Below are positions 6,030 to 13,261 of a DNA stretch of 14,054 nt, piece after piece. The notes under the pieces were generated by a model, which saw nothing but the letters and a program-made list of their open reading frames with translations, did not search any database and was not told where the DNA came from. Made by a program: the position numbers and the translations under genes. Within the stretch, counting starts at the first letter, position 1; each line of letters begins with the position of its first letter. Source of the DNA: DATGYC01 sp035298385 (lineage in GTDB: Bacteria; Bacillota; Sulfobacillia; Symbiobacteriales; Symbiobacteriaceae); the NCBI GenBank assembly GCA_035298385.1, contig DATGYC010000254.1:1-14054 (forward strand), read 5' to 3'.

Positions 6030-8614
6030 GGGGATGACAACAACTGCTTCCGCTTCAGGCGCATGAGCCCACCTAGGAACGGATCGCCCTTAGCTCTTTG
6101 CTTTGGCTTTGCCCCCCGTGCTGCTGGTTCTGAAGGTGGGGCGGTCTCAGGCGGTGGGTTCGTCGGTGGGACATCTGGCTGCGTCGGGGTCGGATTCTCC
6201 TCCTCGGGCGTCTCCTGTACGCCGTTGCCGTTCGTGTCAGGCTTGGGTTTGGCCTTGGGCGCACCCTTCTTGTCGGGGAAGAGTTTCTCCCAGAGGGCGC
6301 CCTTCGTGCAGATCTCGGTAGGCACCTCTTCCACCCGATCAGCTGGGAGATAGATCGGGTTGTTCGGATCGGTTGGATGGCGGGCGTACGGCTCGGGCCG
6401 CTTGATGAAGACCCGGTTGACCGGTATGCTCGGGCAGCCAAGTTGCCAGTTCACCCACTTGGTTGCCGTTCCCACCCTCTCCTGCACCACCTGCGCAGCG
6501 ACCAGGATATGACCGGCATTCTTCGGCTCCGTCCCCTTGACGAAGAGCTCTGTCACCGTGCCGCCAGACGGGCAGAGGGCGTTTGGCAGGGCGCCCGACT
6601 TGCGGCAGACCGCTACGTTGGTCACGTCAGCTGGCCGGGGCCAGTCTGCCGGGGCCTTCTTCACCGCCGCACGCATGAACTGATTCCAGATCTGAACCGG
6701 CACGAAGGCTCCCGTCCATTTGAGTGTGTTGGTCGGGTCATCATACCCGTTCCAGACGGTCGCCACTAAGTCAGGAGTGAAGCCCAAGAACCAAGCGTCC
6801 CGGTTGTTCTCCGTCGTGCCAGTCTTGCCGGCGGACGGCCAGCCGTTGAAGCCGCTGGTGTAGCCGTAGGCCGTGCCTCGCTTGATCGTGCCCTTCATGA
6901 TGTCGACCATCAGGTAGGCGACCGCTGGCCTGACCAACTGCTCCTTCTTCGGCTTGGCCTCAAAGAGGACCGCACCATCCCGGCTCACAATCTTGGTGAT
7001 GACCACCGGGTCAACCTTCTGCCCTAGGTTGGCCAAGACGGTGTATGCCTCAGTCATGGCCAGCGGGGTGACGCCCTGCGAGAGTCCGCCCAACGCCAGC
7101 GCCAGGTTGTTGTCATCATCCTGAAGCGTGGTGAGGCCAAACTTCCGCCCCAGGTTCAATCCCTTGGACGGACCGCCTGCCTTCTGCAGCGCCCGGACTG
7201 CGACCGGATTCAAGGATTGCTCGACACCTCGTCGCATCGAGACAAGACCCTCGTACCGGAAGTCAAAGTTCTGCGGCCAGACCGTGCTCTTGTCATTCGA
7301 GAGCATGACCGGGGCGTCGTCTAGAACCGTGGCTGGGCTAAGACCAGCGTCAAGCGCTGGCGTGTAGGCCACAACCGGCTTGATCGCTGACCCCGGCTGG
7401 CGAAGGGCGTCCGTCGCACGGTTAAACTCGAGGATCGCCTTACGCTTGCGCCCGCCGACCAGGGCCTTAACCTCCCCCGTTTTGGGGTTCATCACGACCA
7501 TGGCGGCCTCGGGCTTGGTGGCCTTGCCAGTCAAACCGTACTTCTTGTCAGCGGCGTTCATTTGGTCCCGCACCGCTTGCTCCGCCAGGCTCTGCAGCGC
7601 CGGATCAAAGCTCGTGTAGATCTGGAGCCCAGCGGTGCCAATGTTCCCGAGCTTCGCCACATTGATGCCGTACTTGGCCGCTACCCCAGACTTGGTATCC
7701 GACAGAACCGCCAGAACGTAATCGGTAAAGTAGTTCCCGGCGGGCGCCTCCTCCGGCGTCTCCTCCTCCTCGTTCGCTTGGCGCTGCACCAACTTGGGCT
7801 GTTCCACCTTCGCTTTCTCCATCTCCGCCGCTGTGATAAACCCCTGTTCGTGCATCGCCTGCAAGACTAGGTTGCGGCGATTGATCGATGCCTGTGCCTC
7901 GTAGACGGGGTCGTAGATGGAAGGGCCGTTGACCACGCCCGCCAACTGGGCGCCCTCCGCCAGCGTCAGGTCCTTGACGTCCTTGCCGAAGTAGGCGGTG
8001 GCGGCCGCCTCGATCCCATAGGCGCCATGCCCATAGTAGATCTGATTGAGGTACATCTCCAGGATCTCATCCTTGGTGTAGACGCGCTCCATCTGGACCG
8101 CGACCCACCACTCCTGTACCTTGCGCTTCAGCGAGACCTCCTGCGAGAGCCACAGATCGCGGGCCAACTGCTGGGTGATCGTCGATCCGCCCTGTACCTG
8201 GCCCCCGGGCAGGTGCAACATGTACAGGCCCGTCTTGAAGACCGCCCGAAGGATCCCCTTGATGTCCACGCCGAAGTGCTCCCTGAAGCGCGGATCTTCA
8301 ATTGCGACGAAGGCATCCTGAGCGTCACGAGGGACCTTCTCAAGAGCGACGGGCGTCCGATTCTTCCCGGCATGGACCCGATAGATCTCATTCCCCTGTG
8401 CATCCCGAATGATCGTGGACGACTCTAAGGTGAGCGCCGTGACATTCGGAGCGTCATGCACGTAACGGTAGACGATAATGCCCGCAGTGACGGCGGTCGC
8501 GGTGCCTATGAGTAGAACGGTCCCCCAGAACCAGCGCCAAAACGGACGGCGGCGCTTTGGTCTGCGGGTATGCCGGCGCTCGCGGCGCCGGGGATCCTGC
8601 GGCTGATCGGCCAT
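6026..8614 (-). CDS. Class A penicillin-binding protein (bifunctional transglycosylase/transpeptidase)
   Basis: An 862-residue PBP1A/PBP1F-type enzyme that polymerises lipid II glycan strands and cross-links peptides outside the membrane. Order: an Arg-rich cytoplasmic head (about 8-26), one membrane anchor (about 27-50), a GT51 transglycosylase with IEDPRFREHFGVD (catalytic Glu106) and GGSTITQQLARDLWL (143-157), an acidic linker near 280-292, then a transpeptidase with SAIK (Ser409, Lys412), SLN (467-469) and KTGT (597-600). A C-terminal domain with the Cys pair typical of these proteins is followed by a low-complexity Pro/Glu/Thr tail (about 770-840) and a basic end. The start is the ATG at 8614, 6 nt after AAGGAGGTG; a GTG three codons earlier would overlap that site. 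It forms its own unit after the terminator at 8686-8712. Which PBP paralogue it is cannot be fixed from sequence alone. Confidence 0.95.
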   Translation of the reverse strand: MADQPQDPRRRERRHTRRPKRRRPFWRWFWGTVLLIGTATAVTAGIIVYRYVHDAPNVTALTLESSTIIRDAQGNEIYRVHAGKNRTPVALEKVPRDAQDAFVAIEDPRFREHFGVDIKGILRAVFKTGLYMLHLPGGQVQGGSTITQQLARDLWLSQEVSLKRKVQEWWVAVQMERVYTKDEILEMYLNQIYYGHGAYGIEAAATAYFGKDVKDLTLAEGAQLAGVVNGPSIYDPVYEAQASINRRNLVLQAMHEQGFITAAEMEKAKVEQPKLVQRQANEEEETPEEAPAGNYFTDYVLAVLSDTKSGVAAKYGINVAKLGNIGTAGLQIYTSFDPALQSLAEQAVRDQMNAADKKYGLTGKATKPEAAMVVMNPKTGEVKALVGGRKRKAILEFNRATDALRQPGSAIKPVVAYTPALDAGLSPATVLDDAPVMLSNDKSTVWPQNFDFRYEGLVSMRRGVEQSLNPVAVRALQKAGGPSKGLNLGRKFGLTTLQDDDNNLALALGGLSQGVTPLAMTEAYTVLANLGQKVDPVVITKIVSRDGAVLFEAKPKKEQLVRPAVAYLMVDIMKGTIKRGTAYGYTSGFNGWPSAGKTGTTENNRDAWFLGFTPDLVATVWNGYDDPTNTLKWTGAFVPVQIWNQFMRAAVKKAPADWPRPADVTNVAVCRKSGALPNALCPSGGTVTELFVKGTEPKNAGHILVAAQVVQERVGTATKWVNWQLGCPSIPVNRVFIKRPEPYARHPTDPNNPIYLPADRVEEVPTEICTKGALWEKLFPDKKGAPKAKPKPDTNGNGVQETPEEENPTPTQPDVPPTNPPPETAPPSEPAARGAKPKQRAKGDPFLGGLMRLKRKQLLSSP

Positions 8615-8685
8615 CGCTCCCACCTCCTTCTACAGAAGCGGCTCGTACCGATAGCTTGCCCATCTAGTCCAGCGCCGACATGCAG

Positions 8686-8712
8686 AAAACCCCGGTGCAG
8701 ATTGCACCGGGG
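8686..8712 (-). terminator. Rho-independent terminator of the rplU-rsfS operon
   Basis: On the minus strand CCCCGGTGCA pairs perfectly with TGCACCGGGG (10 bp, 3-nt loop, or 9 bp with a 5-nt loop) and is followed by TTTTC. It lies 52 nt beyond the rsfS stop, and no other gene lies between, so it marks the end of the ribosome-biogenesis operon. Confidence 0.9.
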
Positions 8713-8764
8713 TCATATAGGAACCACCAAAAGGGGTCTCTCTTTCGCGTGTGCCCGAGTTCGT

Positions 8765-9187
8765 CTACCCGACACTCTTGATCGGGTTTTCCACCTCGTG
8801 CGCATCGCCCCACAGCCGTTCCAAGTTGTAGTAGGAACGTTCGTCCTCGTGCATCACATGGACGATGATGTCGCCGAAATCCAGAAGAACCCACCGACCG
8901 TTCTGATAGCCCTCCATGTGGTGAAGCGGGAGACCACGCCCTGACAGTGCCTCTTCGACGTTGTCAGCAATCGCCCGAACCTGTGTGGTGTTCGTGCCGG
9001 AGCAGATTACAAAGAAGTCTGCTACGGTACTGATGGAGCGGATATCAAGAATCTTGACCTCCTTGGCCTTCTTGTCCGAAGCGGACAGCGCAGCCACCTG
9101 GGCCAAATGGGTGGATTCGGCCAATCCGGCATTCTCCTTTCCTTCTGGTGGTGTGGGCATAGGATGTTCTACTTTACCGTATTCCAT
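8765..9187 (-). CDS. rsfS: Ribosomal silencing factor RsfS
   Basis: A 140-residue RsfS/YbeB/Iojap-family protein that binds L14 on the large subunit and blocks subunit joining when nutrients are scarce. The family core is clear: KKAKEVKILDIRSISTVADFFVICSGTNTTQVRAIADNV, then a second half with GYQNGRWVLLDFGDIIVHVMHEDERSYYNLERLW. The N-terminus is uncertain. The ATG at 9187 overlaps the yqeK end by 14 nt and has only a distant AAGGAA, suggesting translational coupling. The ATG at 9160 (131 residues) has no clear Shine-Dalgarno. About 25 residues before the core are not conserved in the family. It is the last gene of the operon; rsfS next to nadD and yqeK is a common arrangement. Confidence 0.95.
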   Translation of the reverse strand: MEYGKVEHPMPTPPEGKENAGLAESTHLAQVAALSASDKKAKEVKILDIRSISTVADFFVICSGTNTTQVRAIADNVEEALSGRGLPLHHMEGYQNGRWVLLDFGDIIVHVMHEDERSYYNLERLWGDAHEVENPIKSVG

Positions 9188-9773
9188 TCGTTCTGTCCCG
9201 TTCCTTCTTTTGCGGCAATAGTCCGTTATACGCCTGGATCGAGGCCAGGTGGATCGGCCAGCGGCGCTCCAGGAGGAAGCGGATCGACTGCTCAAGGCCC
9301 AGCAAGATCGCATCCGTTAGGTCTCGCTCAGCGATCCGGCGTACGGACTCAACGCCCTCATAGCGGCGCCCCGGCTCGATGTAATCGGCCAGCCAGACGA
9401 TCTGTTCCACCAAGCCCATCCCTGGGCGCCCGGTGGTATGCCAGCGAATCGACTCCAAGGCGACTGGGTCGGTCACCAGCCCCTGCTCCTGCAGGAGTGC
9501 GGCGGCGACTGGGCCGTGGAGCAGGTGCGGTGCGGCGACCTCGACCGGGTCGGTAATCAGGCCGCGGGCCTGTCCCTCCGCCAGGAGTTGCGCCGCCGAC
9601 ATCTGCTTCGCCCAGTCATGCATGAGGGCCGCAACGGCGACCGTCGGCTCTGGGGCACCAAAGCGCGCCGCCAGACGCCGAGCGGTCTCCAAAACCCGGT
9701 AGGTATGGGCAAGGCGCTCGCCCTTGACGTGGGCGTGCAGGCTCGCCTCTAAACTCTGCCAGTCAGCAGTTAT
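9174..9773 (-). CDS. yqeK: YqeK-family HD-domain phosphohydrolase, apparent AUA start
   Basis: An HD-superfamily enzyme; YqeK proteins hydrolyse diadenosine tetraphosphate (Ap4A) using a metal centre. Counting from the AUA, metal-ligand candidates are His23 (HTYRV), His52-Asp53 (MHDWAKQ), His84/His87 (APHLLHGP), His112 (WHTTGRP) and Asp130 (LADYIEP). The start is unusual. No ATG, GTG or TTG lies in this frame between the upstream stop (near the nadD 3' end) and a TTG at 9692. Starting there would remove His23 and the first helix, and no Shine-Dalgarno precedes it. A perfect AGGAGG (9787-9782) sits directly after the nadD stop and 8 nt before an ATA codon at 9773, giving a full-length 199-residue protein. 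A CTG at 9740 is a second non-standard option. The function call is secure; the start is inference. Confidence 0.85.
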   Translation of the reverse strand: MTADWQSLEASLHAHVKGERLAHTYRVLETARRLAARFGAPEPTVAVAALMHDWAKQMSAAQLLAEGQARGLITDPVEVAAPHLLHGPVAAALLQEQGLVTDPVALESIRWHTTGRPGMGLVEQIVWLADYIEPGRRYEGVESVRRIAERDLTDAILLGLEQSIRFLLERRWPIHLASIQAYNGLLPQKKERDRTNGIR

Positions 9774-9787
9774 GGCGAAAACCTCCT

Positions 9788-10399
9788 CTACGCGTCCTTT
9801 TGATAGAGCCGGTGTGCCAAGGCATACGCCTCTACCTCATCCGGCACCAGATAGCGAAGCGGGTAGCCTGCCGCGGCCAGCGCCCTAAGCTCCCGGGCGG
9901 CCACTGCTACCCCCGGGATGGTTACGATGCGAACCCGCTCCTGCAGGTCGGTTGGGAGCGCCCGGATTGCGTCGTCGCCCTCGGCGGTGGGGAAACCTGG
10001 CCGGTTCACCACAATCAACCGTGCAAGGCGCAGTATCTCCTCGGGCGCCCGCCAGGTGTGCAGGCTGATCAGGCTGTCCATTCCTACGATAAAATGGATC
10101 ATCCAGTCCGGATGAGTCGCCGTCAGGCGGCGGAGCGTCTCTACCGTGTAGGAGGGCTCCGACCGCTCAATCTCATCAGCCAGCAGGGCCAGGTGGGGGT
10201 TCCGGGCAATGACTGCCTCGACCATCGCCCGGCGGTGGTGAGCGGGGGTGACGGACTGCCCAGGTTTATGCGGCGGCTGGCCATTCGGCATCAGATAGAC
10301 GCGGTCAAGCCCCAGCAGGTGGCGGGCGCCCTCCGCTGCGGCTACGTGACCGTTATGGATGGGATCGAACGTACCGCCCAGAATCCCAACCGGGGTCAT
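9788..10399 (-). CDS. nadD: Nicotinate-mononucleotide adenylyltransferase
   Basis: A 203-residue NadD, which joins nicotinate mononucleotide and ATP to make deamido-NAD in NAD synthesis. The nucleotidyltransferase signature GGTFDPIHNGH is intact at 8-18 with both His residues (15, 18). LMPNGQPPHKPGQ (36-48), the IHFIVGMDSL strand (101-110) and the final RYLVPDEVEAYAL (182-194) are also typical. The expected ISSTxIR motif near the C-terminus reads VAARELR (166-172), so the Ser-Ser-Thr that normally contacts ATP is absent while the final Arg is kept. The start is ATG at 10399, 6 nt after AGGGGG; the ATG at 10405 lies too close to that site. It begins 10 nt after the yhbY stop, in the operon. 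Orthology is clear, but activity may be altered. Confidence 0.95.
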   Translation of the reverse strand: MTPVGILGGTFDPIHNGHVAAAEGARHLLGLDRVYLMPNGQPPHKPGQSVTPAHHRRAMVEAVIARNPHLALLADEIERSEPSYTVETLRRLTATHPDWMIHFIVGMDSLISLHTWRAPEEILRLARLIVVNRPGFPTAEGDDAIRALPTDLQERVRIVTIPGVAVAARELRALAAAGYPLRYLVPDEVEAYALAHRLYQKDA

Positions 10400-10409
10400 A
10401 GACATCCCC

Positions 10410-10703
10410 CTAGGGCAACTGAATCTGCGGCGTCTCGGGGTGCGGCCGATAGAGCAGGAAATTCCGCCCAACAACCTGCACCAGGGCCGCATGCGTCGCA
10501 ACGGCGATCTGGGCCGCAACCGCGTCCGGGGAGTCCGGCGAGGTGGGCAGAACGCGCCCCTTGATCAGTTCACGCGTCAGCAATACGCCATCCGCCTGGG
10601 TGATCGTGTGCTCGCTCACCCCTTCCTTGCCAATGGTCAGAACCGGGGTTAGGTTGACGCCTAGCGCCCGCAGGAATCGCTTTTGCTTACCCTTCAACTC
10701 CAT
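10410..10703 (-). CDS. yhbY: YhbY-family RNA-binding protein
   Basis: A 97-residue single CRM (CRS1-YhbY) domain protein. These bind pre-50S ribosomal RNA and help large-subunit assembly. Visible features are the basic LKGKQKRFLRALG N-terminal helix, the GKxG-type loop in VLTIGKEGVSE (21-31), and the closing VQVVGRNFLLYRPHPE strand. The length equals the usual family size. The start is ATG at 10703, with AAGGGA about 10 nt upstream; the longer open frame reaches back into obg and is not conserved. It lies 16 nt downstream of obg and 10 nt before nadD, fitting the ribosome-assembly theme of the operon. Confidence 0.95.
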   Translation of the reverse strand: MELKGKQKRFLRALGVNLTPVLTIGKEGVSEHTITQADGVLLTRELIKGRVLPTSPDSPDAVAAQIAVATHAALVQVVGRNFLLYRPHPETPQIQLP

Positions 10704-10719
10704 GTTAACTCTTTCCCTT

Positions 10720-12009
10720 CTATCTCCCCGGCTCCTGATCATTCGAGCTGAGCTCGAAGGCAATGCCGTGGATCTGCACGGTGTCGCCATCTTCGGCGCC
10801 GTACTCCCGTAGTTGCTTCTCAATTCCCTTGAGGCGGAAGATGTTGAGGAAGCGCTGTACCGCCTCGTCATTCTCCCACATCGTCATGGCGACGAGCTTC
10901 TTCAACTCATCACCCTCGACGTGCCAGATCCCATCATCCTTGAAGATCGTCCAGTCATCAACCTTGGCTCGGTAGACCTTCTCAGCCTCCGGTGCTGGCT
11001 CCGCCGGCGGCACCCAGTGCGTAATCTGCGTCGCGGCCTCGGAGAGGAGCGCCCGGAATCCTTCACGAGTGGCGCCCGAGATCGGGAAGACCTTGTAGCC
11101 CTTCTCCTCCAGCACAGCCTTCACCCGTGGCAGGTTCTCTTGCGCTTCGGGTAGGTCCATCTTGTTGAAGGCGACCAAGGTCGGCCGGGCAGCGAGCTCC
11201 TCGTTGAAGCGCTTCAGTTCCTCGTGGATGATCGCAAAGTCCTCCAGCGGATCACGGCCCTCAGTCCCAGCCCCATCCAGGACGTGGATCAGGACCTTGG
11301 TCCGCTCGACGTGGCGGAGGAACTCATGGCCGAGGCCAACGCCCTCGCTGGCGCCTTCGATCAATCCGGGAATATCCGCTAGGACGAAGGAGCGCCCATC
11401 CCCCACGTCGACCACGCCCAGAATCGGGTTCAGGGTCGTGAACGGGTAGTTGGCGACCTTCGGCTTGGCGGCGGAGACCGCTGAGAGGAAGGTCGACTTA
11501 CCGGCATTCGGGAAGCCAACCAGGCCGACGTCTGCGATCACCTTTAGCTCAAGCAGGAGCCAGCGCTCCTCGCCGGGCTCGCCCTTCTCGTAGAAGGTGG
11601 GCATCTTGTTGTCGGACGTGGCGAAGCGCATGTTACCGCGCCCACCCCGGCCACCCTTCGCCACGACCACCTTCTGGCCTGGCTCGGTCAGGTCGAAGAG
11701 GAACTCGCCGGTGTCGTCATCCTTGACGACCGTTCCGGGCGGCACCTTGACGATCAGGTCCTTGCCGCCCTTGCCGTGCATCCCCTTGGTGTCGCCGAGT
11801 TCGCCCCGCTCACCCTTGAAGTGCTTCTGGTACTTGAAATCGATCAGCGTGTTCAAGCCGGTGTCGACGACAAAGATAATGTCGCCACCCCGACCGCCAT
11901 CGCCACCCCACGGGCCACCCTCAGGCACAAACTTCTCCCGGCGAACAGCGTTCGAGCCACGACCGCCGTCGCCGCCCTTGACGTTAATTCGTGCTACGTC
12001 AACAAACAT
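10720..12009 (-). CDS. obg: Obg/CgtA GTPase
   Basis: A 429-residue Obg GTPase involved in 50S maturation, the stringent response and, in Bacillus, entry into sporulation. It has all three expected domains. The glycine-rich Obg fold spans 1-157 (KGGDGGRGSNAVRREKFVP, KGGRGGRGN). The G domain has GFPNAGKS (165-172), DIPG (212-215), NKMD (282-285) and SGA (311-313). The C-terminal OCT domain (about 345-421) was first seen in Gram-positive Obg. The start is ATG at 12009 with GGGGAAGTGAG just upstream. It is separated from rpmA by 116 nt holding a strong hairpin, so its expression may be lower than, or partly separate from, the ribosomal protein genes. Confidence 0.98.
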   Translation of the reverse strand: MFVDVARINVKGGDGGRGSNAVRREKFVPEGGPWGGDGGRGGDIIFVVDTGLNTLIDFKYQKHFKGERGELGDTKGMHGKGGKDLIVKVPPGTVVKDDDTGEFLFDLTEPGQKVVVAKGGRGGRGNMRFATSDNKMPTFYEKGEPGEERWLLLELKVIADVGLVGFPNAGKSTFLSAVSAAKPKVANYPFTTLNPILGVVDVGDGRSFVLADIPGLIEGASEGVGLGHEFLRHVERTKVLIHVLDGAGTEGRDPLEDFAIIHEELKRFNEELAARPTLVAFNKMDLPEAQENLPRVKAVLEEKGYKVFPISGATREGFRALLSEAATQITHWVPPAEPAPEAEKVYRAKVDDWTIFKDDGIWHVEGDELKKLVAMTMWENDEAVQRFLNIFRLKGIEKQLREYGAEDGDTVQIHGIAFELSSNDQEPGR

Positions 12010-12080
12010 GGGCTCACTTCCCCATCCGCTATCATCAGTCAGATAGCATCCCCGTCATGCGTGGGGAGCTATGTAAGAAG

Positions 12081-12110
12081 AGCCCCAGCACCGCCGAGGG
12101 TGCTGGGGCT
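12081..12110 (-). terminator. Hairpin between rpmA and obg (partial terminator or processing site)
   Basis: A perfect 12-bp GC-rich stem (AGCCCCAGCACC / GGTGCTGGGGCT) with a 6-nt loop starts 15 nt past the rpmA stop. The minus-strand tail CTTCTTACATAG is only moderately T-rich, so termination should be partial. This would give high ribosomal protein output with reduced read-through into obg. I found no convincing promoter in the 70 nt between the hairpin and obg. Confidence 0.6.
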
Positions 12111-12125
12111 TGCCATCACAATCCT

Positions 12126-12443
12126 TTAGGCGGAGACGGTCTCGTCCGAGGTCTCCTCGGTGACGATGAGCTCCTCGAGGGCGACAATGTTGACCGCCTT
12201 GCGGTCCTTGCCACGGCGAGAGAACTTCACAACGCCGTCGACCAGAGCGAACAGGGTGTCGTCCTTGCCGATGCCGACGTTGACGCCCTGCTTGATCTTG
12301 GTGCCGCGCTGGCGAACCAGGATGGTGCCGGCGGTGACGATCTGACCGTCGAAGCGCTTAACGCCAAGGTACTGCGGATTCGAGTCACGGCCGTTCTTAG
12401 TAGAACCGACGCCCTTCTTACTAGCAAAAAGCTGGAGGAACAC
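12126..12443 (-). CDS. rpmA: Ribosomal protein L27 (bL27), propeptide form
   Basis: A 105-residue bL27, the 50S protein whose N-terminus reaches the peptidyl-transferase centre. The start is GTG at 12443, 9 nt after AAGGAGG. It gives an N-terminus of six residues, MFLQLF, before ASKKGVGSTKNGRD. In Bacillota L27 is made with such an N-terminal extension, and Prp cuts after Phe to expose the functional ASKKG end; here the cut is expected after residue 6. The propeptide is shorter than the usual nine residues. The body (YLGVKRFDGQIVTAGTILVRQRGTKI, DDTLFALVDGVVKF) is normal. The C-terminus has an acidic extension of about ten residues (LIVTEETSDETVSA). The gene starts 5 nt after the prp stop. Confidence 0.97.
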   Translation of the reverse strand: MFLQLFASKKGVGSTKNGRDSNPQYLGVKRFDGQIVTAGTILVRQRGTKIKQGVNVGIGKDDTLFALVDGVVKFSRRGKDRKAVNIVALEELIVTEETSDETVSA

Positions 12444-12448
12444 AGCTT

Positions 12449-12778
12449 TCAGCCTCCTTCTGTCACACGAATAAATTTGGGGTAGTCTTTCGCGATATCG
12501 CGGAGCCCGAGAACCAGGGTTGCCAGGATCGTCTGGGCCTTCTCGAACGACTCTGGCGTCCCACCGGGGCGGAGCTTGCAAGACATGAGCCCTGCATCCA
12601 GCTTTCCCTCATGCGGGTGATCGGCGATCTGATCCAGCGCCAGCAGAGCCGTCGCCGTCAGGGCCGAGATGCCAGCGCAGACGATATCCTCGCCCGGATC
12701 CGCATAGCCTGCGTGTCCGGTAACCCGGATCTCTGCAATCGTACCGTCCGGCGCCCGTCGAACCTGCACCTTAGTCAT
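12449..12778 (-). CDS. prp: Ribosomal-processing cysteine protease Prp
   Basis: A 109-residue Prp (YsxB family), the cysteine protease that removes the N-terminal extension of bL27. The catalytic pair is visible as His22 in VTGHAGYA and Cys34 in DIVCAGISAL, both in the usual spacing. The rest of the fold (LKLRPGG-type segment, QTILATLVLGLRDIAKDYP helix) matches the family, and the length is standard. It sits between rplU (6 nt gap) and rpmA (5 nt gap), the usual Bacillota order, directly beside its substrate gene. The start is ATG at 12778 with GAGG about 11 nt upstream inside the rplU end, implying translational coupling. Confidence 0.96.
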   Translation of the reverse strand: MTKVQVRRAPDGTIAEIRVTGHAGYADPGEDIVCAGISALTATALLALDQIADHPHEGKLDAGLMSCKLRPGGTPESFEKAQTILATLVLGLRDIAKDYPKFIRVTEGG

Positions 12779-12784
12779 GGGTGA

Positions 12785-13099
12785 CTAGGCCTCGATGGCC
12801 TCGATGGTGACAGCGGTGAAGGGCTGCCGATGGCCGGTCTTCTTCCGGTAGTTGGTCTTGTTGTGGTACTTGAAGACGATGATCTTCGGGGCCTTGCCCT
12901 GGGCCTTGACGGTGCCGGTAACCTTGGCACCGGCCACGAGGGGGGCGCCAACGGTCAGCTGGCCGTCCTTGGAGACCATGAGAACCTTGTCGAGAACGAC
13001 GGTCTCGCCGGCGTTCGCCTCAAGCTTCTCGATGCGGATGGTCTCACCAGCCTGGACACGGTACTGCTTGCCGCCAGTCTCAATGATGGCGTAGGTCAT
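12785..13099 (-). CDS. rplU: Ribosomal protein L21 (bL21)
   Basis: A 104-residue bL21, a 50S subunit protein that binds 23S rRNA. It begins MTYAIIETGGKQYRVQAGETIRIE and carries the typical VTGTVKAQGKAPKIIVFKYHNKTNYRKKTGHRQPFT stretch, the basic loop that penetrates rRNA. The length equals the family norm. The start is ATG at 13099 with GGAGG 10 nt upstream. The open frame continues into the leader as far as 13228, but that part has no family counterpart and overlaps the structured 5' UTR. It is the first gene of the operon. Confidence 0.98.
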   Translation of the reverse strand: MTYAIIETGGKQYRVQAGETIRIEKLEANAGETVVLDKVLMVSKDGQLTVGAPLVAGAKVTGTVKAQGKAPKIIVFKYHNKTNYRKKTGHRQPFTAVTIEAIEA

Positions 13100-13226
13100 T
13101 CGAGGAGCACCTCCGAGATGTAGACTCGCCGGGGCTGGTACGGGCTTGGCGCCCGGTTTAGGACCAGTACCGCCGTGCGGTTGCCACCCCGCGGCTTGTC
13201 TGGTTGAAGAGACACGCGCAGGCGAC
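13100..13226 (-). ncRNA. Structured 5' leader of rplU (L21-leader-like)
   Basis: A leader of about 127 nt between the predicted transcription start and rplU. It contains two plausible stems: GCGG-(GGTGGCAA)-CCGC near 13196-13175, and a longer one in which CTGGT pairs with ACCAG around an inner CGGGC/GCCCG (about 13168-13134). Ribosomal protein L21 leaders of this kind, thought to bind L21 for feedback control, are known in Bacillota. I infer the class from position and structure, not from a recognised consensus. Confidence 0.4.
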
Positions 13227-13231
13227 AAGTA

Positions 13232-13261
13232 ATCTTAGCATGAAGAAGGTTTTGCTGTCAA
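13232..13261 (-). promoter_or_regulatory. Sigma-A-type promoter of the rplU operon
   Basis: On the minus strand, a perfect TTGACA (13261-13256) and TAAGAT (13237-13232; 4 of 6 with conserved TA..AT ends) are separated by 18 nt. The predicted start is near 13225. The -35 contains the TGA stop codon (13260-13258) of the upstream membrane-protein gene. It is the only strong promoter seen upstream of the eight-gene unit. Confidence 0.75.

Noticed and set aside
9174..9692. YqeK starting at TTG 9692
   Set aside because: This would delete the first HD-domain histidine and helix, and no ribosome-binding site precedes it.
13175..13196. T-box-like GGGTGGCAACCGC in the rplU leader
   Set aside because: It differs from the T-box consensus by an inserted base, no terminator/antiterminator pair follows, and T-box control of rplU would be unexpected.
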